Shown: positions 28,031-36,952 of the stretch, in pieces
Numbering within the stretch: position 1 is the first letter of the stretch
Layout of the letters: each line of letters opens with the position of its first letter
From: Chitinophaga sp.
GTDB taxonomy: Bacteria > Bacteroidota > Bacteroidia > Chitinophagales > Chitinophagaceae
DNA: 64,000 nucleotides
Direction: 5' to 3'
Assembly (NCBI RefSeq): GCF_019236475.1
Contig: NZ_JAFAIX010000005.1
Span: forward strand, 186,001 to 250,000
The notes under the pieces: generated by a model
The model's database searches: none
Seen by the model: only the letters and a program-made list of their open reading frames with translations
Told to the model about the DNA's origin: nothing
Program-made: the position numbers and the translations under genes

Positions 28031-28918
28031 ATGGATGTAAAGTCTGTCTTTGTAAGTTATATTTTCTTTCCGCTCGTGGCCGCCATTATGGGGGCTGTAA
28101 TGCTCATTGTAAATAAGAAGAACCGTCTGATGAGCAGTCGTAAGCTCATCGTTACTATATTACTCACTAGTATCGTGCTGGCCATACCTGGTCTATTTAG
28201 CTTACTAGGCTTGTATTTCATGCCCTGGGGGTACCTCCTATCGCAGTTAAGTTACCTTTTGTTTGGTATCCTGGCGGTATTCCTGCTGGCACGTCATAAT
28301 CCGGCTGCACTGGAAACTAAAAAAGGAATGACCATACTGATGGGCGTTATCAGTATGTTGCTTGGCTTCTATCTATATAAGCTGATTTTCAACCGCCTGA
28401 ATGATTTGGAATATGGCTGGCTCGCAGCTACATCTGTGTTGGTATTTATGGTGCCGCTGCTCTTCTGGTGGACATACATGGCCATGATCAGTATTCCATC
28501 GGAAATTTATACAGTATGGTATTATCCTCATGGTACACAGCCACTCGATATGTTTGATGTGGATATTGACAAACTGAAAGTCCTGGAGGTGGAGGTTTTC
28601 AAAGCCGTCAATGATCCTTCCCCGCTGAAAGTAAAAGTAAAAGCGCCACCAGAAATGAACTTTGGCGTATGGTTCAAGAAATTCATAGACGACTATAATA
28701 TTAAGTTCCCACGGAATGGCATCCACTTTGCCGCAGGCGAAGAACCTTACGGCTGGATCTTCTATCTCAAGCCAAGTTTCTTCTCCCGTAAGCAATTCAT
28801 CGATCCTGCTGAAAGCATTGCACAAAACCAGGTAAATGAAAAGCATATCATTTTTGCGCGCAGAGTAACCCGACTGCAACAAGAAGCTGGAGGCGAAGAC
28901 AGGGTTGTCATTTTGTGA
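28031..28918 (+). CDS. tssN: T6SSiii membrane protein TssN
   Basis: This 295-residue protein has five to six hydrophobic helices in its N-terminal 165 residues (about 8-26, 36-60, 63-85, 98-115, 133-155) and a soluble C-terminal domain. This layout fits TssN, one of the T6SSiii-specific proteins that replace the TssJLM membrane complex. The C-terminal domain includes YPHGTQPLDMFDVDIDKLKV. It starts the plus-strand secretion genes and is followed by tssK after 17 bp. Confidence 0.82.
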   Translation: MDVKSVFVSYIFFPLVAAIMGAVMLIVNKKNRLMSSRKLIVTILLTSIVLAIPGLFSLLGLYFMPWGYLLSQLSYLLFGILAVFLLARHNPAALETKKGMTILMGVISMLLGFYLYKLIFNRLNDLEYGWLAATSVLVFMVPLLFWWTYMAMISIPSEIYTVWYYPHGTQPLDMFDVDIDKLKVLEVEVFKAVNDPSPLKVKVKAPPEMNFGVWFKKFIDDYNIKFPRNGIHFAAGEEPYGWIFYLKPSFFSRKQFIDPAESIAQNQVNEKHIIFARRVTRLQQEAGGEDRVVIL

Positions 28919-28935
28919 TCAATTAAAAGATTCTT

Positions 28936-30093
28936 ATGTTATTTCCTCGCAAACACGCTGCTGTCAATTGGATAGACGGGATGAAGATCTCCCGCCGCCA
29001 CTTCATGGAAACAGAAGACCACTTTACTGATGCCATACGTGATACCACTTCCCTGTTTTTACATAACTATGATTTCGGATTGCTGCCACCTTTCCGCGGT
29101 CAGCGACTCAGTTGTGATTTCGAAATAAATGAGCGCGTCACCCGTCAGGTAGAAATCCGCCTGCGTCAATGCAATGCCATTACTGCTGGTGGGGTGCGTA
29201 TTCATATCCTACCAGAAGCCTATGCGGAACAATTGGTGCGCTCCTACTCTTTCGCAGAAGAAGAGCCCCAAGATGAAAACCAGGTGAATTATTATAGCGT
29301 AGTACTCAGTGTAAATCCATATGAACGCATCCCCGCGGGCGCACCCGATCCCATGGAAACACCGCCCCGGCATCCACATGTCTTGAACGGAGTAGAACTC
29401 GTGGTACTACCTGCAGAACAGGTAACGGCCTCAGATATGAGCCTGCATCATTTGGTGATTGGTCAACTGGTTCGTAAAAACGGACGCGTGTCTGTCAATG
29501 ATCAATATATTCCTCCTAGCACCGCCATTGTTAGCCATCCAGCATTAATACGGTATTATGAGCAATTGAGCATACTGTTGAATGATATACAGATGAGCAG
29601 TTTCCGCATCATCGAAAAAGTGACAGCCCGCGATCAAAGCACGGATCTTGCCAAGAACATAAAAGCCCTGTGCGAACGGATGCTGGACTACATCTCCCAG
29701 ACCTTCTTCTCTTATCGAAACATGGTACACCAACAACCACCGGTGGTCATGATAGGTGTATTTTCTAATCTCGCACATATTTTTTATACAGGGTTGAATT
29801 ATCCAGGTTCCCGTGACAAAGAAGAGATGTTGAAATATTTTTATGAGTGGAAAGACGTCACTCCTGGTAATTTCGAAGACCTCCTCTCCAAAACGGTAGA
29901 TATCGTCTATGACCATTACAATATCCGCCAGTCTATGCAACAAGTGCAGGACTGCATACAGGTATTATCTGCATTATGGAATAAACTGAGCAGCCTTGAA
30001 TTCATCGGTCAGCGTAGGGAAAACATAGTAGTAGCAGAACAACGCACCATCGAACAAACGAGGGCGCGCAATTCCTGGAGCTTACTGGATTAA
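28936..30093 (+). CDS. tssK: T6SS baseplate subunit TssK
   Basis: This 385-residue cytoplasmic protein joins the baseplate to the membrane complex. The N-terminus WIDGMKISRRHFMETEDHF is a TssK signature (the family reads W..G....-HF). The C-terminal part is helix-rich (about 220-370) as in other TssK trimerising and receptor-binding domains. It is slightly shorter than the proteobacterial protein (about 440). It converges with tssF, with only 4 bp between stops, so termination must occur inside the neighbour or transcription overlaps. Confidence 0.86.
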   Translation: MLFPRKHAAVNWIDGMKISRRHFMETEDHFTDAIRDTTSLFLHNYDFGLLPPFRGQRLSCDFEINERVTRQVEIRLRQCNAITAGGVRIHILPEAYAEQLVRSYSFAEEEPQDENQVNYYSVVLSVNPYERIPAGAPDPMETPPRHPHVLNGVELVVLPAEQVTASDMSLHHLVIGQLVRKNGRVSVNDQYIPPSTAIVSHPALIRYYEQLSILLNDIQMSSFRIIEKVTARDQSTDLAKNIKALCERMLDYISQTFFSYRNMVHQQPPVVMIGVFSNLAHIFYTGLNYPGSRDKEEMLKYFYEWKDVTPGNFEDLLSKTVDIVYDHYNIRQSMQQVQDCIQVLSALWNKLSSLEFIGQRRENIVVAEQRTIEQTRARNSWSLLD

Positions 30094-30097
30094 ATGA

Positions 30098-31906
30098 TCA
30101 GGCCAACATCACTCTATACGTCACCAGTAATCCGCTACGTGATTCCAGTTTACGTAACAGCGATTGTTGCGTAAACTCCCATTCCGTTTGTTCGAATGGT
30201 TGTGCAGGTTTGATGAGTATATCTGTCGTTTTCTTTAATCCTTCTTTGGGATGCGGCGATACCATCACTCCACGTTGCACCTTTATTTCTGCAATACGTC
30301 CACCCAATTCATGGCGACAAAAATTTCGTATATCATCTTCCGTTACAATACGGTCTCGCGTCATTAGCCCATATTTGTAGGCTTGTAGTAAGTTACCACG
30401 GTCGGCTGCCTGCCTGCCACCAGCGGGTTTTGTAAGCAGCACCAATGAGTCCGCGCGAGTACCAGATCCTTCAAACTGCGTTAAGAGCATCCCACTGCGT
30501 AATTGATGCGCTACATCATACTGTGTGGTCCAGTAGGAAAGATGCATCGTCTCGGTTGGAGAAGAGGGTTTTACGATCACGTAGCGAGTAGATTCCGTCA
30601 GTGCATGCAATGATTTGCGCGCCTTCTGTTCTACCAGTGCTAAGTTTTGCTGGAGATTCTTTAGAATATCGTTGAGGAAATCATACCCATAGGCTGAAAA
30701 CGCAGCACTTTCATCGCGCAGCAATTCAAATAAGTAATTGATGATTTCGCGGGCATTGCGACTATCAAAGCGTTCGGCGCCACCTAGTCGAACAGAATAG
30801 GAATCTTGCTCGTTTTCCTGACCATTATTATAAGAAACGGGAAAATATTGTTTCCCCTGGCTGTCGCTCAGTTGATGGACGCTGAGGAAGAACTCCTGCA
30901 CGCCAGGTTTCACTGGGATGATATTACCAATACCTTTAAATCGATGGGTGATCTGATGTAATCGCCGGTTCATTACTGGTATAGCATTCGTGTATACTTC
31001 CACGTTATCCAACTGAATGGCAGGCGGGAACTTGATTTCCAGCCATAATAACTGCTCCTGCATATTATGGAGGGTACGTTCGTCGAAAGCGGAATGGAAA
31101 ACCGCTGGGTAGGTCATTTTATCATATGCATGAGGTCGGATAGAAAAATGTAGGAAGTGAGGATCATAATAATGTATAACATCTCGGGTAATGACTGGCA
31201 TCACGTCAAAGGCTAATGTCTGTTGCAGGATATTCTCATTTCCTTTGGAAGGGCGAGATGGAAAGCCGTGTTGCAATTGAATTTCCTGGCCGTTGATCTT
31301 TCCGGTGCAAAGTGCGAGCAACTGGTACCATTCATTATCGAACCCAAAGTGCGGCCAATTGAAATAAAGTGTAAAATTATCTAGATCAGACAATTGATCA
31401 TTGATACGAAGTCCTAACCAGAGTGTTTGTAATGGAAGATGTTTCCCTGCTCCTACCAACATTCTCCCACGTTGAGGATCATTCATATAAAGATGAGATC
31501 CTGTTGCCATGTAAGCGATGCGGGCATCGTAGATCTGCACTGGCATTGCTGGAGAGAAGAAAATTTCCTGAGTGCCACTTTCTTTTTTCGGACTATATAC
31601 AAAGTGACGGTCTTCTCGCAGGAGTTCGCTTTCTTCCAACGGGATTGCCTGCATCAATGCATGGGCGGGCAATGCCGCAGTCAGTAGGTCTGGTGTTAAC
31701 AAGGCAGCCAGTTTATTGAGTAACCTACTTTCTGTATTTTTAAGATCGTTGGCGAGGTTATATAATTCGCCGGAGAGGGCTTCTATCAGCAGGCGAACAA
31801 GCGGATCTAAATCAGTTGTAGAGCGGATTCCCCAGAAGTCTGCCGCCGTCTGCATCAGGCGCGCACGGATATTATCTTTGGAGTTATAATGTAATGGATA
31901 CTGCAT
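30098..31906 (-). CDS. tssF: T6SS baseplate subunit TssF
   Basis: This 602-residue cytoplasmic protein (VasA/ImpG family) has the typical length. Supporting segments are the N-terminal DPLVRLLIEALSGELYNLANDL near 34-55, which matches the conserved TssF helix (usually PxVERLLEGFAFL), and LTPDLLTAALPAHALMQ near 73-89. The middle is beta-rich. It follows tssE by 27 bp on the same strand, so tssE-tssF form a short operon. Confidence 0.87.
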   Translation of the reverse strand: MQYPLHYNSKDNIRARLMQTAADFWGIRSTTDLDPLVRLLIEALSGELYNLANDLKNTESRLLNKLAALLTPDLLTAALPAHALMQAIPLEESELLREDRHFVYSPKKESGTQEIFFSPAMPVQIYDARIAYMATGSHLYMNDPQRGRMLVGAGKHLPLQTLWLGLRINDQLSDLDNFTLYFNWPHFGFDNEWYQLLALCTGKINGQEIQLQHGFPSRPSKGNENILQQTLAFDVMPVITRDVIHYYDPHFLHFSIRPHAYDKMTYPAVFHSAFDERTLHNMQEQLLWLEIKFPPAIQLDNVEVYTNAIPVMNRRLHQITHRFKGIGNIIPVKPGVQEFFLSVHQLSDSQGKQYFPVSYNNGQENEQDSYSVRLGGAERFDSRNAREIINYLFELLRDESAAFSAYGYDFLNDILKNLQQNLALVEQKARKSLHALTESTRYVIVKPSSPTETMHLSYWTTQYDVAHQLRSGMLLTQFEGSGTRADSLVLLTKPAGGRQAADRGNLLQAYKYGLMTRDRIVTEDDIRNFCRHELGGRIAEIKVQRGVMVSPHPKEGLKKTTDILIKPAQPFEQTEWEFTQQSLLRKLESRSGLLVTYRVMLA

Positions 31907-31933
31907 AAAAAATATTCTACCAATGAAAGTGGT

Positions 31934-32371
31934 TTATTCAGAAGATAATGGACTGAGAAACAAGGCAGTGTTAAAAACATAGTTCTCCCCTGTTGTTGTC
32001 AATTTACCACTCACAATAATGTCTACACGTTTTTTGATCTCCGTTATTCTCCGCAGTGGAAAAACTTTCTCAACGTCAGTGATCCTAATTTCGCAGTCAA
32101 TCCCGTACAAACGTTGTTCCTGGCGGGTTATAGCCTGCGACAATGATTGGCACATGCGATCTTCCCACATGGATTGATTTACTATCAATTGAAAGTCCAG
32201 TTCCCACACTTCGCAGCCGAAGTCGGGATCAAAGCGGTGTTCTCCAAAACGGGTAAAGATAATCAGTTCGATGTGTTGGGCGATGGAAGCCCCGTTATCA
32301 CAGCTTTCCAGCGGATTATTAGAAAATATACGAGAGAAATCAAAAGGTTTTTTATAATAAGAAATGGCCAT
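31934..32371 (-). CDS. tssE: T6SS baseplate subunit TssE (gp25-like)
   Basis: This 145-residue protein belongs to the gp25 lysozyme-like family, structural rather than enzymatic. The core EHRFDPDFGCEVWELDFQL (about 41-59) matches the conserved GERxxxPxFGCxLxxLxFE signature, and the EITDVEKV-like strand follows near 98. TssE starts sheath polymerisation under TssF/TssG. It is the first gene of the tssE-tssF unit and diverges from the TssO-like gene. Confidence 0.87.
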   Translation of the reverse strand: MAISYYKKPFDFSRIFSNNPLESCDNGASIAQHIELIIFTRFGEHRFDPDFGCEVWELDFQLIVNQSMWEDRMCQSLSQAITRQEQRLYGIDCEIRITDVEKVFPLRRITEIKKRVDIIVSGKLTTTGENYVFNTALFLSPLSSE

Positions 32372-32604
32372 TGGTTAACATATTAACTTATCATAAAACT
32401 AAAAAAAAATCAATAAAAAACATTTTTTCATATGGTATTTGTAAGTATATTCGACCCGTGATTATGTGATATATGAATATTAGATGATACGTTTTTAGCC
32501 CGACAAAACGCATAATCACGGCAACATTTAACCCTGTTGCTTTGGTGTAACCATACTGTATAAACCATATTGTTGAACCGATCCTTAAAGTGGAGCCATA
32601 ACAA
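32372..32604. promoter_or_regulatory. Divergent regulatory region between tssE and the TssO-like genes
   Basis: This 233-bp AT-rich gap holds no gene. It contains TTCGACCCGT (32450-32459) and GTAACCATAC (32547-32556), both also found upstream of the first hcp gene (42149-42158 and 42130-42139). No full TAnnTTTG promoter was identified, so transcription start sites are unknown. Confidence 0.4.
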
Positions 32605-33120
32605 ATGAAGCCGATCAATTTACACGAATTGAATAGAGCCTATTTTAAATTCATCATTCATTTCGTTATTCTGATTCTGTTTGTCTTAGTTGGTGTTGCA
32701 TGCTTTTTCTTTACCAGCAGGCATGAACTGCAATTGCTGGGAGAGCAGTCGCGTTCCTATGATCAACTGGCCTACTACCGGGAGGAAGTGACCACTCGAT
32801 TCGACAATGTGCTGCTGAAGTTCAGGTCCCTTGCGCAATATGTCAATGCTGATGCGCAAGAGCTCAGCAATCAGGCATTGCTTATTAACGGCGTACAGTC
32901 AGATAATAATCGTGTCCGTGGATTATTGGATGAGCGTAAACAGCTAGAAGTGGTCCCGAGCTATGAACTGTATGGTAAGATGACCAAGAATGTAATGGTA
33001 TTGGCCAGCTTGAAAGATTCCCTGTCACAAACCCGCTTTCAGATGGAAAGTCTACGTGAACAATTGGATGCTTGCGGTACCTCCACCAAAAAGGCGATGA
33101 AAAAGTTAAACGGATATTAG
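32605..33120 (+). CDS. T6SSiii TssO-like inner-membrane protein
   Basis: This 171-residue protein has a single N-terminal membrane helix (about 17-37, FIIHFVILILFVLVGVACFF) and a helical, probably periplasmic domain of about 130 residues, ending in SLREQLDACG. TssO of T6SSiii has this size and layout. The following gene has the same plan and a similar C-terminal pattern, so the two look like paralogues. It starts the run that leads into tssR. Which of the two corresponds to canonical TssO, or whether one is TssQ, cannot be decided without a profile search. Confidence 0.72.
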   Translation: MKPINLHELNRAYFKFIIHFVILILFVLVGVACFFFTSRHELQLLGEQSRSYDQLAYYREEVTTRFDNVLLKFRSLAQYVNADAQELSNQALLINGVQSDNNRVRGLLDERKQLEVVPSYELYGKMTKNVMVLASLKDSLSQTRFQMESLREQLDACGTSTKKAMKKLNGY

Positions 33121-33132
33121 ACGTTAGATCAT

Positions 33133-33627
33133 ATGGCGCATCTTAGCATTAAAGAGCGGCAAGAGCAGTTCGTATTCCTGCTATTGCTTAGTCTCTTCAC
33201 CATTGTACTCCTCGCATGGCTGTTGTTTTCCGGCAGTGATGTTGGCAATAGCGCCATGAAAGATAAGCTGGCGCAGAAAATCACTTCGGAAAAACAATTC
33301 GAGTCGGTGGCGGCAGAAATGCGCCCGGCAGTGGATTCTACCTATAAGAAGATCATGGACTTTGACCCCTCTGTGCAAGCGCTCTTTCTGGAATCGGATA
33401 TCCTGAATGCCATCGGTAGTATCAAGGCAGCCTATCAGCGCAAGTCTTACGACGTACGCTACAAAGCATTCCTTCAAGAAGCACAACTACTCGAAGTAAT
33501 GTTCTACGACAAAAAAGAGCTGCGTGGGAATTACCGTAACATAGAGAAACTCAACAGCGACCTAGACCGCTGCAAACTCTCTAAACGCGGTATACAGGAG
33601 GCGATTATCAACCAAAGCAGGAACTAG
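33133..33627 (+). CDS. Second TssO-like inner-membrane protein
   Basis: This 164-residue protein has an N-terminal membrane helix (about 13-34, FLLLLSLFTIVLLAWLLF) and a helical soluble domain. The C-terminus LNSDLDRCKLSKRGI matches the position and pattern of SLREQLDACGTSTKK in the preceding protein, which suggests duplication. The stop codon overlaps the GTG start of the next gene by one base (TAGTG), implying coupled translation with the PKD protein and membership of one complex. It could be TssO or TssQ. Confidence 0.68.
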   Translation: MAHLSIKERQEQFVFLLLLSLFTIVLLAWLLFSGSDVGNSAMKDKLAQKITSEKQFESVAAEMRPAVDSTYKKIMDFDPSVQALFLESDILNAIGSIKAAYQRKSYDVRYKAFLQEAQLLEVMFYDKKELRGNYRNIEKLNSDLDRCKLSKRGIQEAIINQSRN

Positions 33628-34547
33628 TGGAAAGTACAACTAAAAATAAATCAGTTAAAACCGGCAATAGTAGCCGTATCTACATATACATTGTTGTAGC
33701 TGTACTTGTACTAGCAGTAGTATTCCTGTTGATAAAACTCCTCTTCAGTAATCGTGAAATAAACGCACATCTACTGAAAAGCGAGATTTTCCTCAACGAG
33801 AGCCTAGTATATACAGACAATACGCCTGGCGCAAAGCAATGGCAGTGGGAGTTTGGCGATGGTAATAAAACAAAGGAACAAAGCGGTTTTTACAAATTCC
33901 GTACAGCCGGCACTTACCTTGTCCGACTTACAGTAGATGGAAAAATGCAACAGCAATTTGCAGTAATAGTGAAGGATACTGTACCTGTGGTGACAATCGA
34001 TAGTATGCGCATCACTGGCCCTACAGCCGGTACCGTTGGTGAGCAACTACGCCTGGAAGCCGAAGGAGATGCCAACATCTTTGAGTGGAGCTTCGGAGAA
34101 ACTGGCCGTGTAGATGCGAAAGGCCGTACCGCTTTTTACACGTATCGTAGTCCAGGTAGATATAATGTGATACTCAAAACGGATAAAAGTGCCGCACCGG
34201 TATTTTATACGCTCAATATCACTGCATTCGACGACTTAGAAATGATTGATCCAGGCGCAGGTGGTGAAGCCATGAAAAATGATTTCAAACTGCATTTACA
34301 GGCCATTGCCGGCGGAAAGAATTTCAACCAGCATTATTATTATCTCGTGAAGAAATATCTCTGCAATGGTGAAAAGACTTCCGCACAGGCAGCAGATGAA
34401 ACCGGGAACAAAAAGACAGACTTCTACTCCTATTGCATTGGGCTTACATTCAGTAAGAATATCGTGATAGATGAAGTAGGTTTGACTATGTCTCCTAAGA
34501 AATGTGTAAGTATGGTAAATGTGCAGCAACATAGAACAGAAAAGTAA
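33627..34547 (+). CDS. PKD-domain T6SSiii envelope protein (TssP candidate)
   Basis: This 306-residue protein starts with GTG overlapping the previous stop. One membrane helix (about 18-39, IYIYIVVAVLVLAVVFLLIK) is followed by two PKD-type Ig-like beta domains: KQWQWEFGDGNKTKEQSG...TYLVRLTV (about 70-110) and NIFEWSFGETGRVD...GRYNVILKT (about 155-190). The W-x-F-G motif is the PKD hallmark. PKD domains bind proteins or glycans and here probably span the periplasm. The position between TssO-like genes and tssR fits TssP, but the name is inference from order. Confidence 0.7.
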   Translation: MESTTKNKSVKTGNSSRIYIYIVVAVLVLAVVFLLIKLLFSNREINAHLLKSEIFLNESLVYTDNTPGAKQWQWEFGDGNKTKEQSGFYKFRTAGTYLVRLTVDGKMQQQFAVIVKDTVPVVTIDSMRITGPTAGTVGEQLRLEAEGDANIFEWSFGETGRVDAKGRTAFYTYRSPGRYNVILKTDKSAAPVFYTLNITAFDDLEMIDPGAGGEAMKNDFKLHLQAIAGGKNFNQHYYYLVKKYLCNGEKTSAQAADETGNKKTDFYSYCIGLTFSKNIVIDEVGLTMSPKKCVSMVNVQQHRTEK

Positions 34548-34573
34548 TTGCTAATCATATCTTGTTAAAGCAG

Positions 34574-36952
34574 ATGAGAGTTCTCGTATTGTTAATCGCC
34601 ACATTGTTTTGTTTCCATGCGGAAGCCCAGTTTTATTCGGGTAAACGTATAGAGAAGATGCCTGTCAACTTCAGGTACCCAACACCGCAAACTAAAGACC
34701 CTTCCGGTAAAACTGATGCCGGTGCCTGGATTGTATTCTCCGATAGCGAAGGAAATTACACCACTACTACTCCAGGTGGCACCCTTGTTTTCAAGAAGCT
34801 CAATTTCATGCAACCCTTTTTCGTTAGTGATGAGAGAAGCGGATACTTACGATTAGTAAAGTATGACCCTTCCATCCTGAAGAAAGGCTCACGCATAGGG
34901 GATAAACGAAAAGCAGTCAGTTATGGCTGGATCCTTCGCAGTAAAGTGCTGATGTGGCAAAAAGCCCTCGTAGATGAACGTACCCGCTTCCCTTACAAGG
35001 CGGTGGGAATCATCAGCGGCGCGGGTCCTATCATGCAACCCAAATACTATTTCGTACACGATTCTATTATTGTATATAACTCGCCTGAATTACAAACGCC
35101 AGCAGCGGAGAAATTGAAGCTGAATGATCTCATTTATATCTATAAGTTTTCGGAAGATGGCAAGAAAGCCCTTGTTGGCCATGCCAGTCAGCTTACGGCC
35201 GACGGCGCCGCAGCCAATACCGCGGGATGGGTATCTGCCGATGTAGTACATCTCTGGGGCAGTCGCCTATACGTGGGAACAGGTAAAACAAAATCATTCG
35301 ATGAGGATTCCATTGCAGCAAGATATTTCAGAGAACACTTAAAACCTGTTTCACCAGATGGCGGCAATTTTGAGTATGATCCGTTGCTGGAGCCAGGAAA
35401 CCCGGTATTCCGCACAGTACCTGTGGTACAGCAACGCGGCCTCGGGCTGAATATGCCGTATAAGTCAGCAGTAGCCGGCAATGTGTTCGACAAATCTTCC
35501 AATACGGTTATCAACATCAAAGGTTCCCGCATCGATTACAATAATTACCTCCATTTACGCAGATTTGGTAACCATGTGAATGTGGTCTTTGTGGTAGATG
35601 GCGGCAGTGCTATGCGTGATTATCTTCCAGGCATTACCAATACCATCCAGAATTTCGAAGATGTGTTTGGAAAGAAAGGATACGCCAATTATAATTACCG
35701 TTTCGGCGCCGTTGTGTACCGCGGCAATGAGGGTTGCGTACAGGCGCGGGGAATGAATGTTTTTGAGCCTACGGATAACTTCAGCCGTTTGGTGGATTTC
35801 ATCAATAAACAAGCTAGCATCACGCAACGTTGTAATGGATTAGTTTATGATCAGCCTTACTATGAAGGGCTACTCGAAGCGGTGAAAATCCTGAAGCATT
35901 ACCCGATGCAAACGAATATCATTATCGTAGCTGGTAGCACCGGGAATAATGTTAAGAATGCAAACGGCCCATCTGAAGATCAGTTAGTTCGCGGACTCGC
36001 AGAAGTAGATGCCAGGATGCTCGTATTTCAAGTGTATAACAAGTTCGATCCATCGTTCAATAATTTCGTATTACAATCAAGACAACTGCTGGAAAGGGCC
36101 GCACAATTGCAGGCCGATCAGAAGAAACTCCGCATGGTGAAAGGAGAAGGCCTGGCAGTAACACAACAATTCAATACCGCCTACACGGATTCTGTATCTT
36201 ATTACCTGAACTATCCAGATGGAAGCCTGATACCAGGCGCCATCGTTTTCCCAGGACGAGGTGCGGTAAAAACAAACCGTGAAATGATGATGGCATTGAA
36301 TCGCTTTCTTGGTGAAGTATACACCGATAATAAGCAGATCATCAAATCGCTGGATAGCGTATTTATGATTTCTGGACGGTTAAAGGAAAAGATCACGCTA
36401 CCGGTGATGGCTTCGATCAATACAGGAAAAATTGTATTACCGAATAACCTCGGAGAGCAGTTGCCACATAATGCATTTAAGTATTATTTTGATATGGAGA
36501 CGAAAGATCCACTGGTGGACAAGAATTCTCCAATGGAATACCAGATACTCCTCAGCCAAGATGAGGTACTGCAATTGTCTGATCTCCTATCACGCCTGGC
36601 GGGCGATAATCTCCAGCAAGATCGCAAAGATTTCCGTCGTAAACTGGTGAATACCTATATCTCGTATGGTCGGAGCCAGTGGAAAGATATGCATAGCAAG
36701 TCCGCCATTCGTGGGATGAAGCTCCCGGTATATCTTGAAAAGGTAACAGGTATGCCACAGGACCTTGAGCCATTTAACCGTTATTCTGTAAGTGATCTGA
36801 AACGGGGTATGAATGAACAGGACTTCGAGAAATTCATTACTTATTTACGCAAGTGTAATGAAGTAGTGAAGAAACAGTTACAAACGGCCGATTATTTCAG
36901 CTCTAACGGCAAACCTTATTTCTACATTTCGCAAAGCGACTGGAAGTTATGA
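34574..36952 (+). CDS. tssR: T6SSiii periplasmic protein TssR with VWA domain
   Basis: This 792-residue protein starts at ATG 34574 with a signal peptide ending AEA before QFYSGKR; an in-frame TTG at 34562 would only extend the signal. Residues about 30-240 look like SH3-type beta domains (GYLRLVKYDPS, YGWILRSKVLMW). A von Willebrand A domain starts near 335 (VVFVVDGGSAMRDYLP) with a degenerate MIDAS site. The helical C-terminus (about 600-790) is specific to TssR. It is the large envelope component of T6SSiii. The stop overlaps the tssH start by 4 bp. Confidence 0.83.
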   Translation: MRVLVLLIATLFCFHAEAQFYSGKRIEKMPVNFRYPTPQTKDPSGKTDAGAWIVFSDSEGNYTTTTPGGTLVFKKLNFMQPFFVSDERSGYLRLVKYDPSILKKGSRIGDKRKAVSYGWILRSKVLMWQKALVDERTRFPYKAVGIISGAGPIMQPKYYFVHDSIIVYNSPELQTPAAEKLKLNDLIYIYKFSEDGKKALVGHASQLTADGAAANTAGWVSADVVHLWGSRLYVGTGKTKSFDEDSIAARYFREHLKPVSPDGGNFEYDPLLEPGNPVFRTVPVVQQRGLGLNMPYKSAVAGNVFDKSSNTVINIKGSRIDYNNYLHLRRFGNHVNVVFVVDGGSAMRDYLPGITNTIQNFEDVFGKKGYANYNYRFGAVVYRGNEGCVQARGMNVFEPTDNFSRLVDFINKQASITQRCNGLVYDQPYYEGLLEAVKILKHYPMQTNIIIVAGSTGNNVKNANGPSEDQLVRGLAEVDARMLVFQVYNKFDPSFNNFVLQSRQLLERAAQLQADQKKLRMVKGEGLAVTQQFNTAYTDSVSYYLNYPDGSLIPGAIVFPGRGAVKTNREMMMALNRFLGEVYTDNKQIIKSLDSVFMISGRLKEKITLPVMASINTGKIVLPNNLGEQLPHNAFKYYFDMETKDPLVDKNSPMEYQILLSQDEVLQLSDLLSRLAGDNLQQDRKDFRRKLVNTYISYGRSQWKDMHSKSAIRGMKLPVYLEKVTGMPQDLEPFNRYSVSDLKRGMNEQDFEKFITYLRKCNEVVKKQLQTADYFSSNGKPYFYISQSDWKL

